NCBI RefSeq assembly: GCF_021117385.1
Contig: NZ_CP088252.1
Location: 744,001-808,000, forward strand
DNA length: 64,000 nucleotides
Direction: 5' to 3'
From: Frateuria soli
Lineage (GTDB): Bacteria; Pseudomonadota; Gammaproteobacteria; Xanthomonadales; Rhodanobacteraceae
Below, piece after piece: positions 55,409 to 62,849 of the stretch. Positions within the stretch are counted from its first letter, which is position 1; the number at the start of each line of letters is the position of its first letter. The translations under genes were made by a program, and so were the position numbers. Below the pieces are notes generated by a model, which did not search any database, was not told where the DNA came from, and worked only from the letters and a program-made list of their open reading frames with translations.

Positions 55409-56191
55409 GTGAAACGCTCGCGCGCCGCCTGGCTGACCGTCGCCATCCTGCTGCTGCTCGTCGTCATGCTGGTGTTGTTGCTGCCGGCACGCTGGGTGGC
55501 TCCATTCGTCCAGTCGCGCCTGCACGGCCTCGGGCTCGAGGGTGTGCACGGGCTGGTCTGGAACGGCGGGGCACGGGAACTGCGCGGCCTGGATGGCCAC
55601 CCGCTGGGGCACCTGCAGTGGCGGCTTTCGCGGGCTCTGCTGTGGGGGCGGCTGGACCTGCAGCTGCGATTGGACGGGCCCGGACTCACCGCCAGTGGCC
55701 ACCTGCGGCGCGATGGCGACGGCCGTGCGATCTGGACCGACGTGGCGTTGCGGGCCGATCCGGCGGTCTGGGCACCCCGTTTCGATTCGCCACTGGGTAC
55801 GCCGCGTGGAACGCTGACGATGGAGTTGCGCCGCGCCGTGCTGCAGGCGAACTGGCCGGTCGAACTCGAAGGTCAGGTGCACTGGCACGGCGCGTCCGTG
55901 CTGACGCGGAGGCAGACCGTGTCGCTCGGCGATTTCCGCATGGATATCGACGGGACCAACGGCGTGCTGACCGGCCGATTGCACGACCAGAACAACGGGC
56001 CGCTGCGCGCCGAAGGCCACTGGCAGGCGAGTCCCCTGGGCTGGCGCCTGGACCTGCTGTTGCAACCGCGCACCGCCGACCCGGCACTGCGCCACTGGCT
56101 GGCCCGCCTGGGCCGGCCGGATGCGGACGGCACCGTCCGCCTTCATCGCCGCGGCGGCCTGGCCGCGGCCACGCCGGAAGCCGCGCCATGA
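55409..56191 (+). CDS. gspN: Type II secretion protein N-like (GspN)
   Basis: A 260-aa bitopic protein: N-terminal cytoplasmic basic residues, one membrane helix (about residues 8-29, WLTVAILLLLVVMLVLLLPA) and a periplasmic domain with the T2SSN pattern (VHGLVWNGGARELRGLDGHP, then LGHLQWRLSRALLWGRL). GTG at 55409 follows GAGGA. GspN usually ends a type II secretion operon, but no other gsp gene lies nearby, so it is either a detached subunit or a paralogue with another job. It overlaps the IMPase gene by 4 bp (ATGA). Confidence 0.78.
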   Translation: MKRSRAAWLTVAILLLLVVMLVLLLPARWVAPFVQSRLHGLGLEGVHGLVWNGGARELRGLDGHPLGHLQWRLSRALLWGRLDLQLRLDGPGLTASGHLRRDGDGRAIWTDVALRADPAVWAPRFDSPLGTPRGTLTMELRRAVLQANWPVELEGQVHWHGASVLTRRQTVSLGDFRMDIDGTNGVLTGRLHDQNNGPLRAEGHWQASPLGWRLDLLLQPRTADPALRHWLARLGRPDADGTVRLHRRGGLAAATPEAAP

Positions 56192-56973
56192 GTTACGAGC
56201 CCGAACAGGCCCTGGCCGCCGCGCGCGAAGCCGCGGCGGCCGCGGGCGAGATCATCCGCCACTACTGGAACCGCGGCGTGTCGGTCGAGTGGAAGGCCGA
56301 CGCCACGCCGGTCACCGTCGCCGATCGCGAAGCCGAGCAGGCGATCCGCGCGTTGCTTGCCCGGGCGTTGCCGCAGGCGGCGATCTACGGCGAGGAATAC
56401 GGCATCGAGGGCGCGCGCGACGGCCTGTTGTGGCTGGTCGACCCGCTCGACGGGACCAAGAGCTTCGTGCGCCGCACGCCGTTCTTTTCCACCCAGATCG
56501 CACTGATGGACCGGGGGGAGCTGGTGCTGGGCGTTTCCAGCGCGCCCATCTACGGCGAGACCATGTGGGCGCGACACGGTGCGGGCGCCTGGCTCGACGG
56601 CGAACGGGTGCAAGTGGCACCCATCGACGCCATGTCCCAGGCGTCGCTCTCGATCGGCAACGTCAAGTCGCTCACGGCCGACGCGCGCTGGGACGCCCTC
56701 GGCGCGCTGATCCGCGACAGCAGCCGCATCCGGGGCTACGGCGATTTCTGCCACTACCACCTGCTCGCGCGGGGTGGGCTGGACCTCGTGATCGAGTCGG
56801 ACGTGAACATCCTGGACGTCGCTGCGCTGGCGGTCATCGTGCGCGAGGCCGGCGGCGTGTTCACCGATCTGGAAGGCAGCGCACCGTCCCTGGAAACCGC
56901 CAGTGTGCTGGCCGGCACGCCGGCCATCCACGCCCAGGCGCTTGCACGCCTGCATCATGAAAGCACGGGCTAG
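56188..56973 (+). CDS. Inositol monophosphatase-family phosphatase
   Basis: A 261-aa Mg-dependent phosphatase of the IMPase/FBPase superfamily. Metal-site segments: VTVADREAEQAIRALL, IYGEEYGIEG, WLVDPLDGTKSFVRRTPFFS and NILDVAALAVIVREAGG. This pattern is close to HisN-type histidinol-phosphatases and to other IMPase paralogues; the substrate cannot be fixed from sequence. It starts inside the stop of the GspN-like gene and is followed by nudE after 9 bp. A second superfamily member, cysQ, lies two genes on. Confidence 0.86.
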   Translation: MSYEPEQALAAAREAAAAAGEIIRHYWNRGVSVEWKADATPVTVADREAEQAIRALLARALPQAAIYGEEYGIEGARDGLLWLVDPLDGTKSFVRRTPFFSTQIALMDRGELVLGVSSAPIYGETMWARHGAGAWLDGERVQVAPIDAMSQASLSIGNVKSLTADARWDALGALIRDSSRIRGYGDFCHYHLLARGGLDLVIESDVNILDVAALAVIVREAGGVFTDLEGSAPSLETASVLAGTPAIHAQALARLHHESTG

Positions 56974-56982
56974 AATGGCCTG

Positions 56983-57537
56983 ATGCGCAAGCCACCGATC
57001 GTCCACGCCACCCGCGAATGCGTCGACAGCCGCTTCCTGCGCGTCGAGCAGCTGGATCTCGAATTCTCTAACGGCGAGAAGCGCACCTACGAGCGACTGC
57101 GTGCCAGCGGCCTGGGCGCGGTGATCATCGTCCCCATGCTCGACGACGACACGGTGCTGCTGATCCGCGAGTACGGCGCCGGTGTGGGCCGCTACGAACT
57201 CTCGCTGCCCAAGGGGCGGCTCGACCAGGACGAGACCGCCGAGCAGGGCGCCGACCGCGAGCTCAAGGAGGAGGTCGGCTATGGCGCCAAGCGCCTGAAG
57301 ATCCTGCACAACCTGTCGCTTTCGCCCGGCTACATGACGCATATGGCGCACGTGGTGCTGGCACAGGATCTCTACCCCGAACGCCTGCCCGGCGACGAAC
57401 CCGAGGAGTTGGATGTGGTCCCATGGAAGCTTTCCGAACTGCACACCCTGATCGGCCGTGACGACGTGACCGAAGGACGCTCGATCGCCGCCCTGTTCAT
57501 GGCGCGCGAGTACCTTGCCGGGCGCTTCCAGCCATGA
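56983..57537 (+). CDS. nudE: ADP compounds hydrolase NudE
   Basis: Nudix hydrolase of 184 aa acting on ADP-ribose, NADH or Ap3A-type compounds. The Nudix box Gx5Ex7REUxEExGU is complete: GRLDQDETAEQGADRELKEE followed by VGYG. The upstream strand RTYERLRASGLGAVIIVPML and downstream LSPGYMTHMAHVVLAQDLYP match NudE. It overlaps cysQ by 4 bp (ATGA). It shares an operon with two IMPase-type phosphatases and mazG, all nucleotide or phosphate hydrolases. Confidence 0.93.
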   Translation: MRKPPIVHATRECVDSRFLRVEQLDLEFSNGEKRTYERLRASGLGAVIIVPMLDDDTVLLIREYGAGVGRYELSLPKGRLDQDETAEQGADRELKEEVGYGAKRLKILHNLSLSPGYMTHMAHVVLAQDLYPERLPGDEPEELDVVPWKLSELHTLIGRDDVTEGRSIAALFMAREYLAGRFQP

Positions 57538-58358
57538 GCGCGACCGCCCCGGAAACCGGCCTGCTGGCCGAGGTGAGCGCGATCGCGCGCGAGGCGGGCA
57601 ATGCCATTCTCGCGATCTATCGCGACGAATTCGCGGTCGAGCACAAGGACGATGCCTCGCCGCTCACCGCCGCCGATCTCGCCGCCCAGCGCGTGATCGC
57701 GGCCGGCCTGGCGCGCATCGCGCCAGATCTGCCGATGCTGTCGGAGGAGGCGCGCGCCGCCCCGTGGGAACAGCGCCGCAGCTGGTCGCGCTACTGGCTG
57801 ATCGACCCGCTCGACGGCACCCGCGAGTTCGTCAAGCGCAACGGCGAATTCACCGTCAACATCGCCCTGATCGAGGATCACCGGCCGGTGCTCGGCGTCG
57901 TGCTGGCCCCGGTCACCGGTGAGTTGTACGCCGCGGCCGAGGGCCAGGGCGCATGGTTGCAGCAGCACGCCAACGGGCAGTGGCAGCCGATCGGAGTGCG
58001 TGCCCTGGCCGCTCCTGCGGTGGTGGCCGGCAGCCGCTCGCACGGCAACGACACGCACGATTTCCTCGACGCGCTGCTGGGCACGCCCTATCAGCCGTTC
58101 CCGATGGGCTCTTCACTGAAGTTCTGCCTGATCGCGCGCGCCGTCGCCGACCTCTACCTGCGGCTGGGACCGACCAGCGAATGGGACACCGCCGCCGCCC
58201 AGTGCGTGCTGGAACAGGCCGGCGGCGCGGTGCTCGACCTCGCGGGCGAGCCGCTGCAATACAACACCAAGGAATCGGTGCTCAACCCGGAGTTCATCGC
58301 CGTGGGCGATCGTTCGGTGGAGTGGAAGGCGCGGCTGGGCAGGGCGAGGCCGGCCTGA
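57534..58358 (+). CDS. cysQ: 3'(2'),5'-bisphosphate nucleotidase CysQ
   Basis: A 274-aa phosphatase converting 3'-phosphoadenosine 5'-phosphate to AMP, recycling the by-product of sulfate assimilation. Metal-site segments: SPLTAADLAAQRVIAAGLAR, PMLSEEARAAPWEQR, YWLIDPLDGTREFVKRNGEF, SSLKFCLIARAVADLYLRLG and TSEWDTAAAQCVLEQAGG. The length matches CysQ. It overlaps nudE and precedes mazG by 3 bp in one tight transcript. Confidence 0.95.
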   Translation: MSATAPETGLLAEVSAIAREAGNAILAIYRDEFAVEHKDDASPLTAADLAAQRVIAAGLARIAPDLPMLSEEARAAPWEQRRSWSRYWLIDPLDGTREFVKRNGEFTVNIALIEDHRPVLGVVLAPVTGELYAAAEGQGAWLQQHANGQWQPIGVRALAAPAVVAGSRSHGNDTHDFLDALLGTPYQPFPMGSSLKFCLIARAVADLYLRLGPTSEWDTAAAQCVLEQAGGAVLDLAGEPLQYNTKESVLNPEFIAVGDRSVEWKARLGRARPA

Positions 58359-58361
58359 CGA

Positions 58362-59162
58362 ATGGCGGATCGCTACACGCTCGACGATCTGCTCGGGATC
58401 ATGGCCCGCCTGCGTGATCCCCAGCGTGGCTGCCCGTGGGACCTGCAGCAGGACTTCGCCACGATCGCGCCCTACACCCTGGAGGAAGCCTACGAGGTCG
58501 CCGATGCCATCGACCGCGACGACTTCGACGACCTGCGCGAGGAGTTGGGCGACCTGCTGCTGCAGGTCGTGTTCCATGCGCAGATGGCCAGCGAGCGGGG
58601 GTTGTTCGACTTCGCCGACGTCGCGCACGGGATTGCCGACAAGATGCGACGGCGCCACCCTCACGTCTTCGGCGAGGATCGCTACGACAGCGTCGAAGCG
58701 CAGGCGCGCGCCTGGGAGGCCATCAAGGCGGCCGAGCGCGCCGAACGCGGCCAGCTGCACGACACCAGCGCGCTGGCCGGCATCTCGCGCGGCCTGCCGG
58801 AGTGGAGGCGCGCGAGCAAGCTGCAACAGCGCGCCGCAAGCGTGGGCTTCGAGTGGCGCGAACCCGGTCCGGTGCTCGACAAGCTCGCCGAGGAGGTGGA
58901 CGAGGTCCGCGCCGAATTCGCCGCCGGCGCCGATGTCGGGCGGCTGGAGGACGAGATCGGCGACGTGCTGTTCGTCACCGCCAACCTGGCCCGTCATGCG
59001 GGCGTCGATTTCTCACGTGCGCTGCGTCGCGCCAATGCGAAATTCGAGCGGCGCTTCCGCCAGATGGAATCGCTGGCTGCCGCGGAAGGCCGGCCGTTCG
59101 CCGAGCGGAGCCTTTCCGAACAGGAATCCCTCTGGCAGCGAGCCAAGGCCGCCGAATCGTAA
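58362..59162 (+). CDS. mazG: Nucleoside triphosphate pyrophosphohydrolase MazG
   Basis: A 266-aa all-helical NTP pyrophosphatase, last gene of the gspN-IMPase-nudE-cysQ-mazG operon. Two MazG domains: the N-terminal one has RLRDPQRGCPWDLQQDFATI, LEEAYEVADAI and LREELGDLLLQVVFHAQ (the EExxE/D metal helices); the C-terminal one has LAEEVDEVRAEFAAGAD and LEDEIGDVLFVTANLARHAG. E. coli MazG is 263 aa. It limits (p)ppGpp and hydrolyses aberrant dNTPs. It ends 150 bp before the convergent His/Met-rich gene. Confidence 0.97.
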   Translation: MADRYTLDDLLGIMARLRDPQRGCPWDLQQDFATIAPYTLEEAYEVADAIDRDDFDDLREELGDLLLQVVFHAQMASERGLFDFADVAHGIADKMRRRHPHVFGEDRYDSVEAQARAWEAIKAAERAERGQLHDTSALAGISRGLPEWRRASKLQQRAASVGFEWREPGPVLDKLAEEVDEVRAEFAAGADVGRLEDEIGDVLFVTANLARHAGVDFSRALRRANAKFERRFRQMESLAAAEGRPFAERSLSEQESLWQRAKAAES

Positions 59163-59312
59163 CCTTGTGCACGACCCCGCCCGGGCCATGCAAGGGCCGG
59201 CCAATGCCGTTGGCAGACTGTTGCACGGGCCGATGACCGGCATTGCTTCCGTGCTGCAGGCGATGCTTCGGGCGCAAACGACGGAAGGCATCGCCCGACA
59301 GCCGCGGCAGGG

Positions 59313-59825
59313 CTACTTCGCCGCCGGCGTCTTCGCCTGCTGCCACTGCGCACGCATGCGCTCGCGCTCGGCGCGCATCCTGGCCTCGTTGGCGAGGTTC
59401 TCGGACAGGCTCTTGCGCAGCGTGGCGATGGCCTGGTCGACATTGGCCGGTTTTGCCTGCAGGCGGGCAAGGCCGTGGTAGGCGTGGGTGCGCAGGTGCG
59501 GGTCCTGCGACTTGGCCAGGACTTCGTTGTAGATGCCGGCCAGTTCCTTTTCACGTCCAGCCTGGCGGTAAAGTCGCTCGAGCGCGTGCAGGTCGGCCAT
59601 GGCGCCCATGCCTGGGCCGTGTTCCATACGCATCCGATGCATGCCTTCGCCCATGCCGGGGCGGCTGTGCATGCGGTGCATGTCCTGGCCTACCGGACCA
59701 TGGGCGGGTGCAGGCAGGGTGCGGGCCTGTGGCGCGGGCGCCGCGGGCGGCGTGTCCTGCGACAGGGCCAGGGGACTGGCCAGCAGCAGGGCGAGGGCGG
59801 GGACGAGCAGGATGCGAGGTGCCAT
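59313..59825 (-). CDS. Secreted His/Met-rich protein
   Basis: A 170-aa exported protein: signal peptide (RILLVPALALLLASPLALS|Q), then a Pro/Ala region, then about residues 47-76 rich in His, Met and Gly (GQDMHRMHSRPGMGEGMHRM, then RMEHGPGMGAM). The C-terminus (90-170) is charged and helical (LERLYRQAGREKELAGIYNE, ATLRKSLSENLANEARMRAE), possibly TPR-like. His/Met clusters of this kind bind copper or other metals in many envelope proteins. The ATG follows GGAG. It is divergent from the DUF4097-like gene with 117 bp between. I do not recognise the family. Confidence 0.75.
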   Translation of the reverse strand: MAPRILLVPALALLLASPLALSQDTPPAAPAPQARTLPAPAHGPVGQDMHRMHSRPGMGEGMHRMRMEHGPGMGAMADLHALERLYRQAGREKELAGIYNEVLAKSQDPHLRTHAYHGLARLQAKPANVDQAIATLRKSLSENLANEARMRAERERMRAQWQQAKTPAAK

Positions 59826-59942
59826 GGGTGGAGCTCCGCAGGAGGGTGTTCCGGAAACGCGACCCCGCGCGCCCGGTTGACTGCAACCCTGCGGGTGCCG
59901 GATGCATCCAAGGGGAGTCCATTCAGCCAGGCGGAGTCTCCC

Positions 59943-60710
59943 ATGCGTCGCATTCTCGCTTCCCTCTTGTTGCTCGCGCCGCTGGCCGGCCATGCAGCCG
60001 ATCGCTGTGCCTTCGAGGCACCGCGCAACATGAGCCTCGACCTGGCCGGTGTGCGTACCGTGCAGATCGAGGTGCACAGCTTCGATCTGCACGTGACCGG
60101 CCGGGCCGATGCGCGCAAGCTCGACGTGCGCGGTCGCGCGTGTGCATCCGACCGCGACATGCTCGACCGGTTGGTCGTCACCCAGCGCCGCGAGGGCGAC
60201 CAGCTCATCCTCGAACTCGGCAACGATCGTGGCTTTCACTGGTTCGGCAGCGGCGAGGCGGGCCTTGACGTCACGGTCGAGCTCCCGGCCAGCCTGCCGC
60301 TGACGGTCGACGTGGGTTCGGGCGATGCCGAAGTCAGCGGCGTCGCGCAGCTCGACAGCCGCGTCGGCTCGGGCGACCTGCACGTCCGCAACGTAGCGGG
60401 CCGCTTCGCCACCGGCGTGGGATCGGGCGACGTGGAGGCGCGCGACGTGGGCAGCCTTGACCTCGGCTCGGTCGGCTCCGGTGACTTCACTGCCAGCGGC
60501 ATCGAAGGCGACGCGCGCGTGGGCAGCATCGGCTCGGGTGACGTGACCCTGCGCAACGTGCGCGGCAGCGTGCATGCCGACACGCTCGGCTCGGGCGACC
60601 TCGACGTCGACGGCGTCGGTGGCGACCTCAGTCTCGGCGCCAAGGGCAGTGGCGATGTCAGTCACAACAACGTCAAGGGCAGGGTGGACGTGCCCGGCGA
60701 CGACGACTGA
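59943..60710 (+). CDS. DUF4097-type putative adhesin with GSGD repeats
   Basis: A 255-aa exported protein. Signal peptide RRILASLLLLAPLAGHA. After residue 115 come seven GSGD motifs about 15-20 residues apart (VGSGDAEV, VGSGDLHV, VGSGDVEA, VGSGDFTA, IGSGDVTL, LGSGDLDV, KGSGDVSH), which suggests a stacked beta (helix or roll) structure as in DUF4097 proteins. The N-terminal 100 residues form a strand-rich cap with cysteines at CAFEAP and RACASDRD. It is divergent from the His/Met-rich gene. Function unknown; adhesin is only the family label. Confidence 0.82.
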   Translation: MRRILASLLLLAPLAGHAADRCAFEAPRNMSLDLAGVRTVQIEVHSFDLHVTGRADARKLDVRGRACASDRDMLDRLVVTQRREGDQLILELGNDRGFHWFGSGEAGLDVTVELPASLPLTVDVGSGDAEVSGVAQLDSRVGSGDLHVRNVAGRFATGVGSGDVEARDVGSLDLGSVGSGDFTASGIEGDARVGSIGSGDVTLRNVRGSVHADTLGSGDLDVDGVGGDLSLGAKGSGDVSHNNVKGRVDVPGDDD

Positions 60711-60718
60711 CCTTTCGC

Positions 60719-60770
60719 GGGAGCGCCCCCGTGCGCGGCCGCCATGCCGCAGGTCGCGCAGGGGTGCGCT
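60719..60770. repeat. Inverted-repeat doublet, GGAGCGC family
   Basis: GGGAGCGCCCCCGTGCGCGG (60719-60738) pairs imperfectly with CGCGCAGGGGTGCGCT (60755-60770). It lies between the convergent DUF4097-like and permease genes and resembles the doublets at 18746-18799 and 31410-31468. Confidence 0.55.
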
Positions 60771-60800
60771 GATGCATGGCGATCCGGCGCAGGTAAACGC

Positions 60801-61919
60801 CTACCCCAGCCACCGCCACACCAGGTACACCAGTGGCGCGCACACCAGCAGGAACGGCACCGATACCCGGTGCAACTCGCGCAACCCGTGCGGCTGGCGA
60901 GCCAGCCGCAGGGCGATGAGGTTGGCCAGCGAGCCGATCGCCAGTCCGTAGCCGCCCACGTTCACTGCGACCGCGAGCGCGATGGGGTCGTGCGCGCGGT
61001 CGAGCAGCAGCACGGTTGCCGGCACGTTGCTGGCCAGCTGCGAGGCAAGGATGCCTCCCAGGTAGAGCGTGAGCGGCCGGCTGAAATCCAGCCGGTCCAG
61101 CGCCGCGTCGACCACCGGCAGCTCGGCCAGGTGGCCAAGCCCGAGGAAGATCGCGGCGAAGGTGAGCAGCAGCAGCCAGTCCACCTGCGCCAGGCTGCGC
61201 GGTGCGACGAGCGCGAACACCAGCAACAGTGCGCCGGCGCCGAAGGCCGCGTGGCCGTACTCCATCAGCACCACCATTGCCACCAACGCGACCGTCGACA
61301 ACATGGCCAGGCCGCGTACCACCGCCTGTCCGTCGAGTGTCCCCGTCGCCAGTGCCACCCGTTCGCGCGGCAGCCATGCCCACGTCAGCGTCGCCACCAT
61401 GGCGAACATCACCGCGGCCACCGGCAGCATGGCCCAGGCGAAGCCCAGGAACGGCAACTGTCCGTGTTGCCACAACAGCAGGTTCTGCGGGTTGCCGATC
61501 GGGCTGAGCGTCGAGCCCGCATTCACCGCCAGGGCCTCCAGCACCACCATGCGCAATACCGGCAGGTTGGAGAGCCCGCCGATGGCCACGGTCAGCGGTA
61601 CCAGCACGAACAGGCTCACGTCGTTGGTCAGCACCATGGACAACAGCGCCGCAGTGCTCACCAGCAGCAGGCCCAGGCCGCGCAGCGAGTGCGTGCGCGC
61701 GACCAGCAGCGCAGCTGCGTGCTGCACGAGCGCGCTGTCGCGGATGCCCTGGATGGCGATCAGCAGTCCGGCCAGGCCGGCCAGGGTCGGCCCCTGCAGC
61801 CAGCGCTGCCAGGCAGCGGTCGGCTGCGGGTCGACGATCGCAAGCACCAGCGTGAGCAGGGCGAAGGCGAACAGCAGCCACTCGGCCCGGAGCCGCTTCA
61901 GCCAGCGATGGTCAGTCAT
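60801..61919 (-). CDS. SLC13/CitM-like anion permease
   Basis: A 372-aa integral membrane protein with about ten hydrophobic helices. A family hallmark is ALAVNAGSTLSPIGNPQNLL, with the SxxPIGNPQNxL re-entrant loop typical of ArsB/NhaD and SLC13 ion transporters, and a symmetric VLTNDVSLFVLVPLTVAI. The second half repeats the pattern (LASQLASNVPATVLLL). Likely a sodium- or proton-coupled anion transporter like YbiR; the substrate is unknown. The ATG at 61919 is preferred over an in-frame TTG at 61931. It follows the GST gene by 13 bp and may be cotranscribed. Confidence 0.85.
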   Translation of the reverse strand: MTDHRWLKRLRAEWLLFAFALLTLVLAIVDPQPTAAWQRWLQGPTLAGLAGLLIAIQGIRDSALVQHAAALLVARTHSLRGLGLLLVSTAALLSMVLTNDVSLFVLVPLTVAIGGLSNLPVLRMVVLEALAVNAGSTLSPIGNPQNLLLWQHGQLPFLGFAWAMLPVAAVMFAMVATLTWAWLPRERVALATGTLDGQAVVRGLAMLSTVALVAMVVLMEYGHAAFGAGALLLVFALVAPRSLAQVDWLLLLTFAAIFLGLGHLAELPVVDAALDRLDFSRPLTLYLGGILASQLASNVPATVLLLDRAHDPIALAVAVNVGGYGLAIGSLANLIALRLARQPHGLRELHRVSVPFLLVCAPLVYLVWRWLG

Positions 61920-61932
61920 CGATTCGGGCAAC

Positions 61933-62553
61933 CTACCACTCGCGCAGGCCTTCGACCTCGTACAAGCGCTTCCAGCTCGGTCGTGCGCGCACCAGATCGG
62001 CCAGCCGCTTCAATGCCGGCCACTCGGTCGCCGGGCGCGGCATGTTGCGCGACCAGCGCATCAGCATGGTCAGCAGCAGATCCGCGCCGGAGAAGCGCTC
62101 GCCAAGCAGGTACGGGCCGTGTGCGGCCAGATGCGCATCGAGCAGGTCCCACACGCCTTCGATCCGGCGCTTCAGGGCAGCGCGCACGGCGGGCGTTTCA
62201 TCCAGTTCCTGCGGGTAGAACCAGAAGCGGTAGGCGGACATCAGCGTATTGCTGAGGTAGACGATCCACTGGTACCACGCCGCCCGCTCCGGCGTACCCG
62301 GTGGCGGCGCCAGCGGCGACTCGGGGTGGCGCTCGGCCAGCAGCATCAGCAGCGCGGCCGACTCGCTCAGCGGCTTGCCGTCGACTACCAGCGTGGGCAC
62401 CACGCCGCGCGGGTTGAGCCTGAGATAGTCCGGCCCGCGCTGCGCCCCGGCGTCCAGGTCGACCAGCCTGAGTTCGTGCGGCGCGCCCGTTTCGAGCAGC
62501 GCCAGGTGCACCACCATGCTGGCGGTGCCCGGGGCGTAGTAGAGGGTGTACAC
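61933..62553 (-). CDS. Glutathione S-transferase family protein
   Basis: A 206-aa cytosolic GST. The thioredoxin-like N-domain shows MYTLYYAPGTASMVVHLALL, LNPRGVVPTLVVDG (cis-Pro) and the Glu-Ser pair LSESAALLMLLAE that holds glutathione. The helical C-domain contains PYLLGERFSGADLLLTMLMR. It may be cotranscribed with the permease gene downstream. Substrate unknown. Confidence 0.92.
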   Translation of the reverse strand: MYTLYYAPGTASMVVHLALLETGAPHELRLVDLDAGAQRGPDYLRLNPRGVVPTLVVDGKPLSESAALLMLLAERHPESPLAPPPGTPERAAWYQWIVYLSNTLMSAYRFWFYPQELDETPAVRAALKRRIEGVWDLLDAHLAAHGPYLLGERFSGADLLLTMLMRWSRNMPRPATEWPALKRLADLVRARPSWKRLYEVEGLREW

Positions 62554-62583
62554 GATGCTCTCCAGGCTGTCGGTAAGGGCGGC

Positions 62584-62811
62584 TCAGTCGTGCCGGCCGC
62601 GGTTCCTGCGCTTGCGTGCAGTGACACGGGCTGCAGCCAGCGAGGTACCCAGGCCGGCACCCACTGCGATGCCGATACCGATACCTAGCGCAAGGTTGCC
62701 CAGTGCAAGGCCAATGGCCACGCCGATGGCCATGCCGGAGCCCATCCCGATGCTGGTTCCGGTGGCCATGGCGCGGCGGTCCTGGTCGGGCGCGGTCTTC
62801 TGCTCGCTCAT
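62584..62811 (-). CDS. Small glycine-rich membrane protein
   Basis: A 75-aa protein with polar ends and a hydrophobic Gly/Ala core (MGSGMAIGVAIGLALGNLAL, then GIGIGIAVGAGLGTSLAA) carrying repeated GxxxG steps, so probably a helical hairpin in the membrane. The C-terminus is very basic (RVTARKRRNRGRHD). A strong ribosome site GGAGGGAAG precedes the ATG. Not recognised; small glycine-zipper proteins have many unrelated roles. Confidence 0.72.
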   Translation of the reverse strand: MSEQKTAPDQDRRAMATGTSIGMGSGMAIGVAIGLALGNLALGIGIGIAVGAGLGTSLAAARVTARKRRNRGRHD

Positions 62812-62849
62812 GTGCTTCCCTCCGTTGGGATCACCAGTCTGGATTCCAT

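Noticed and set aside
60300-60700. Possible tandem DNA repeat or CRISPR-like array
   Set aside because: The periodicity comes from the protein-level GSGD motif; unit lengths and nucleotide sequences vary and there are no uniform spacers.
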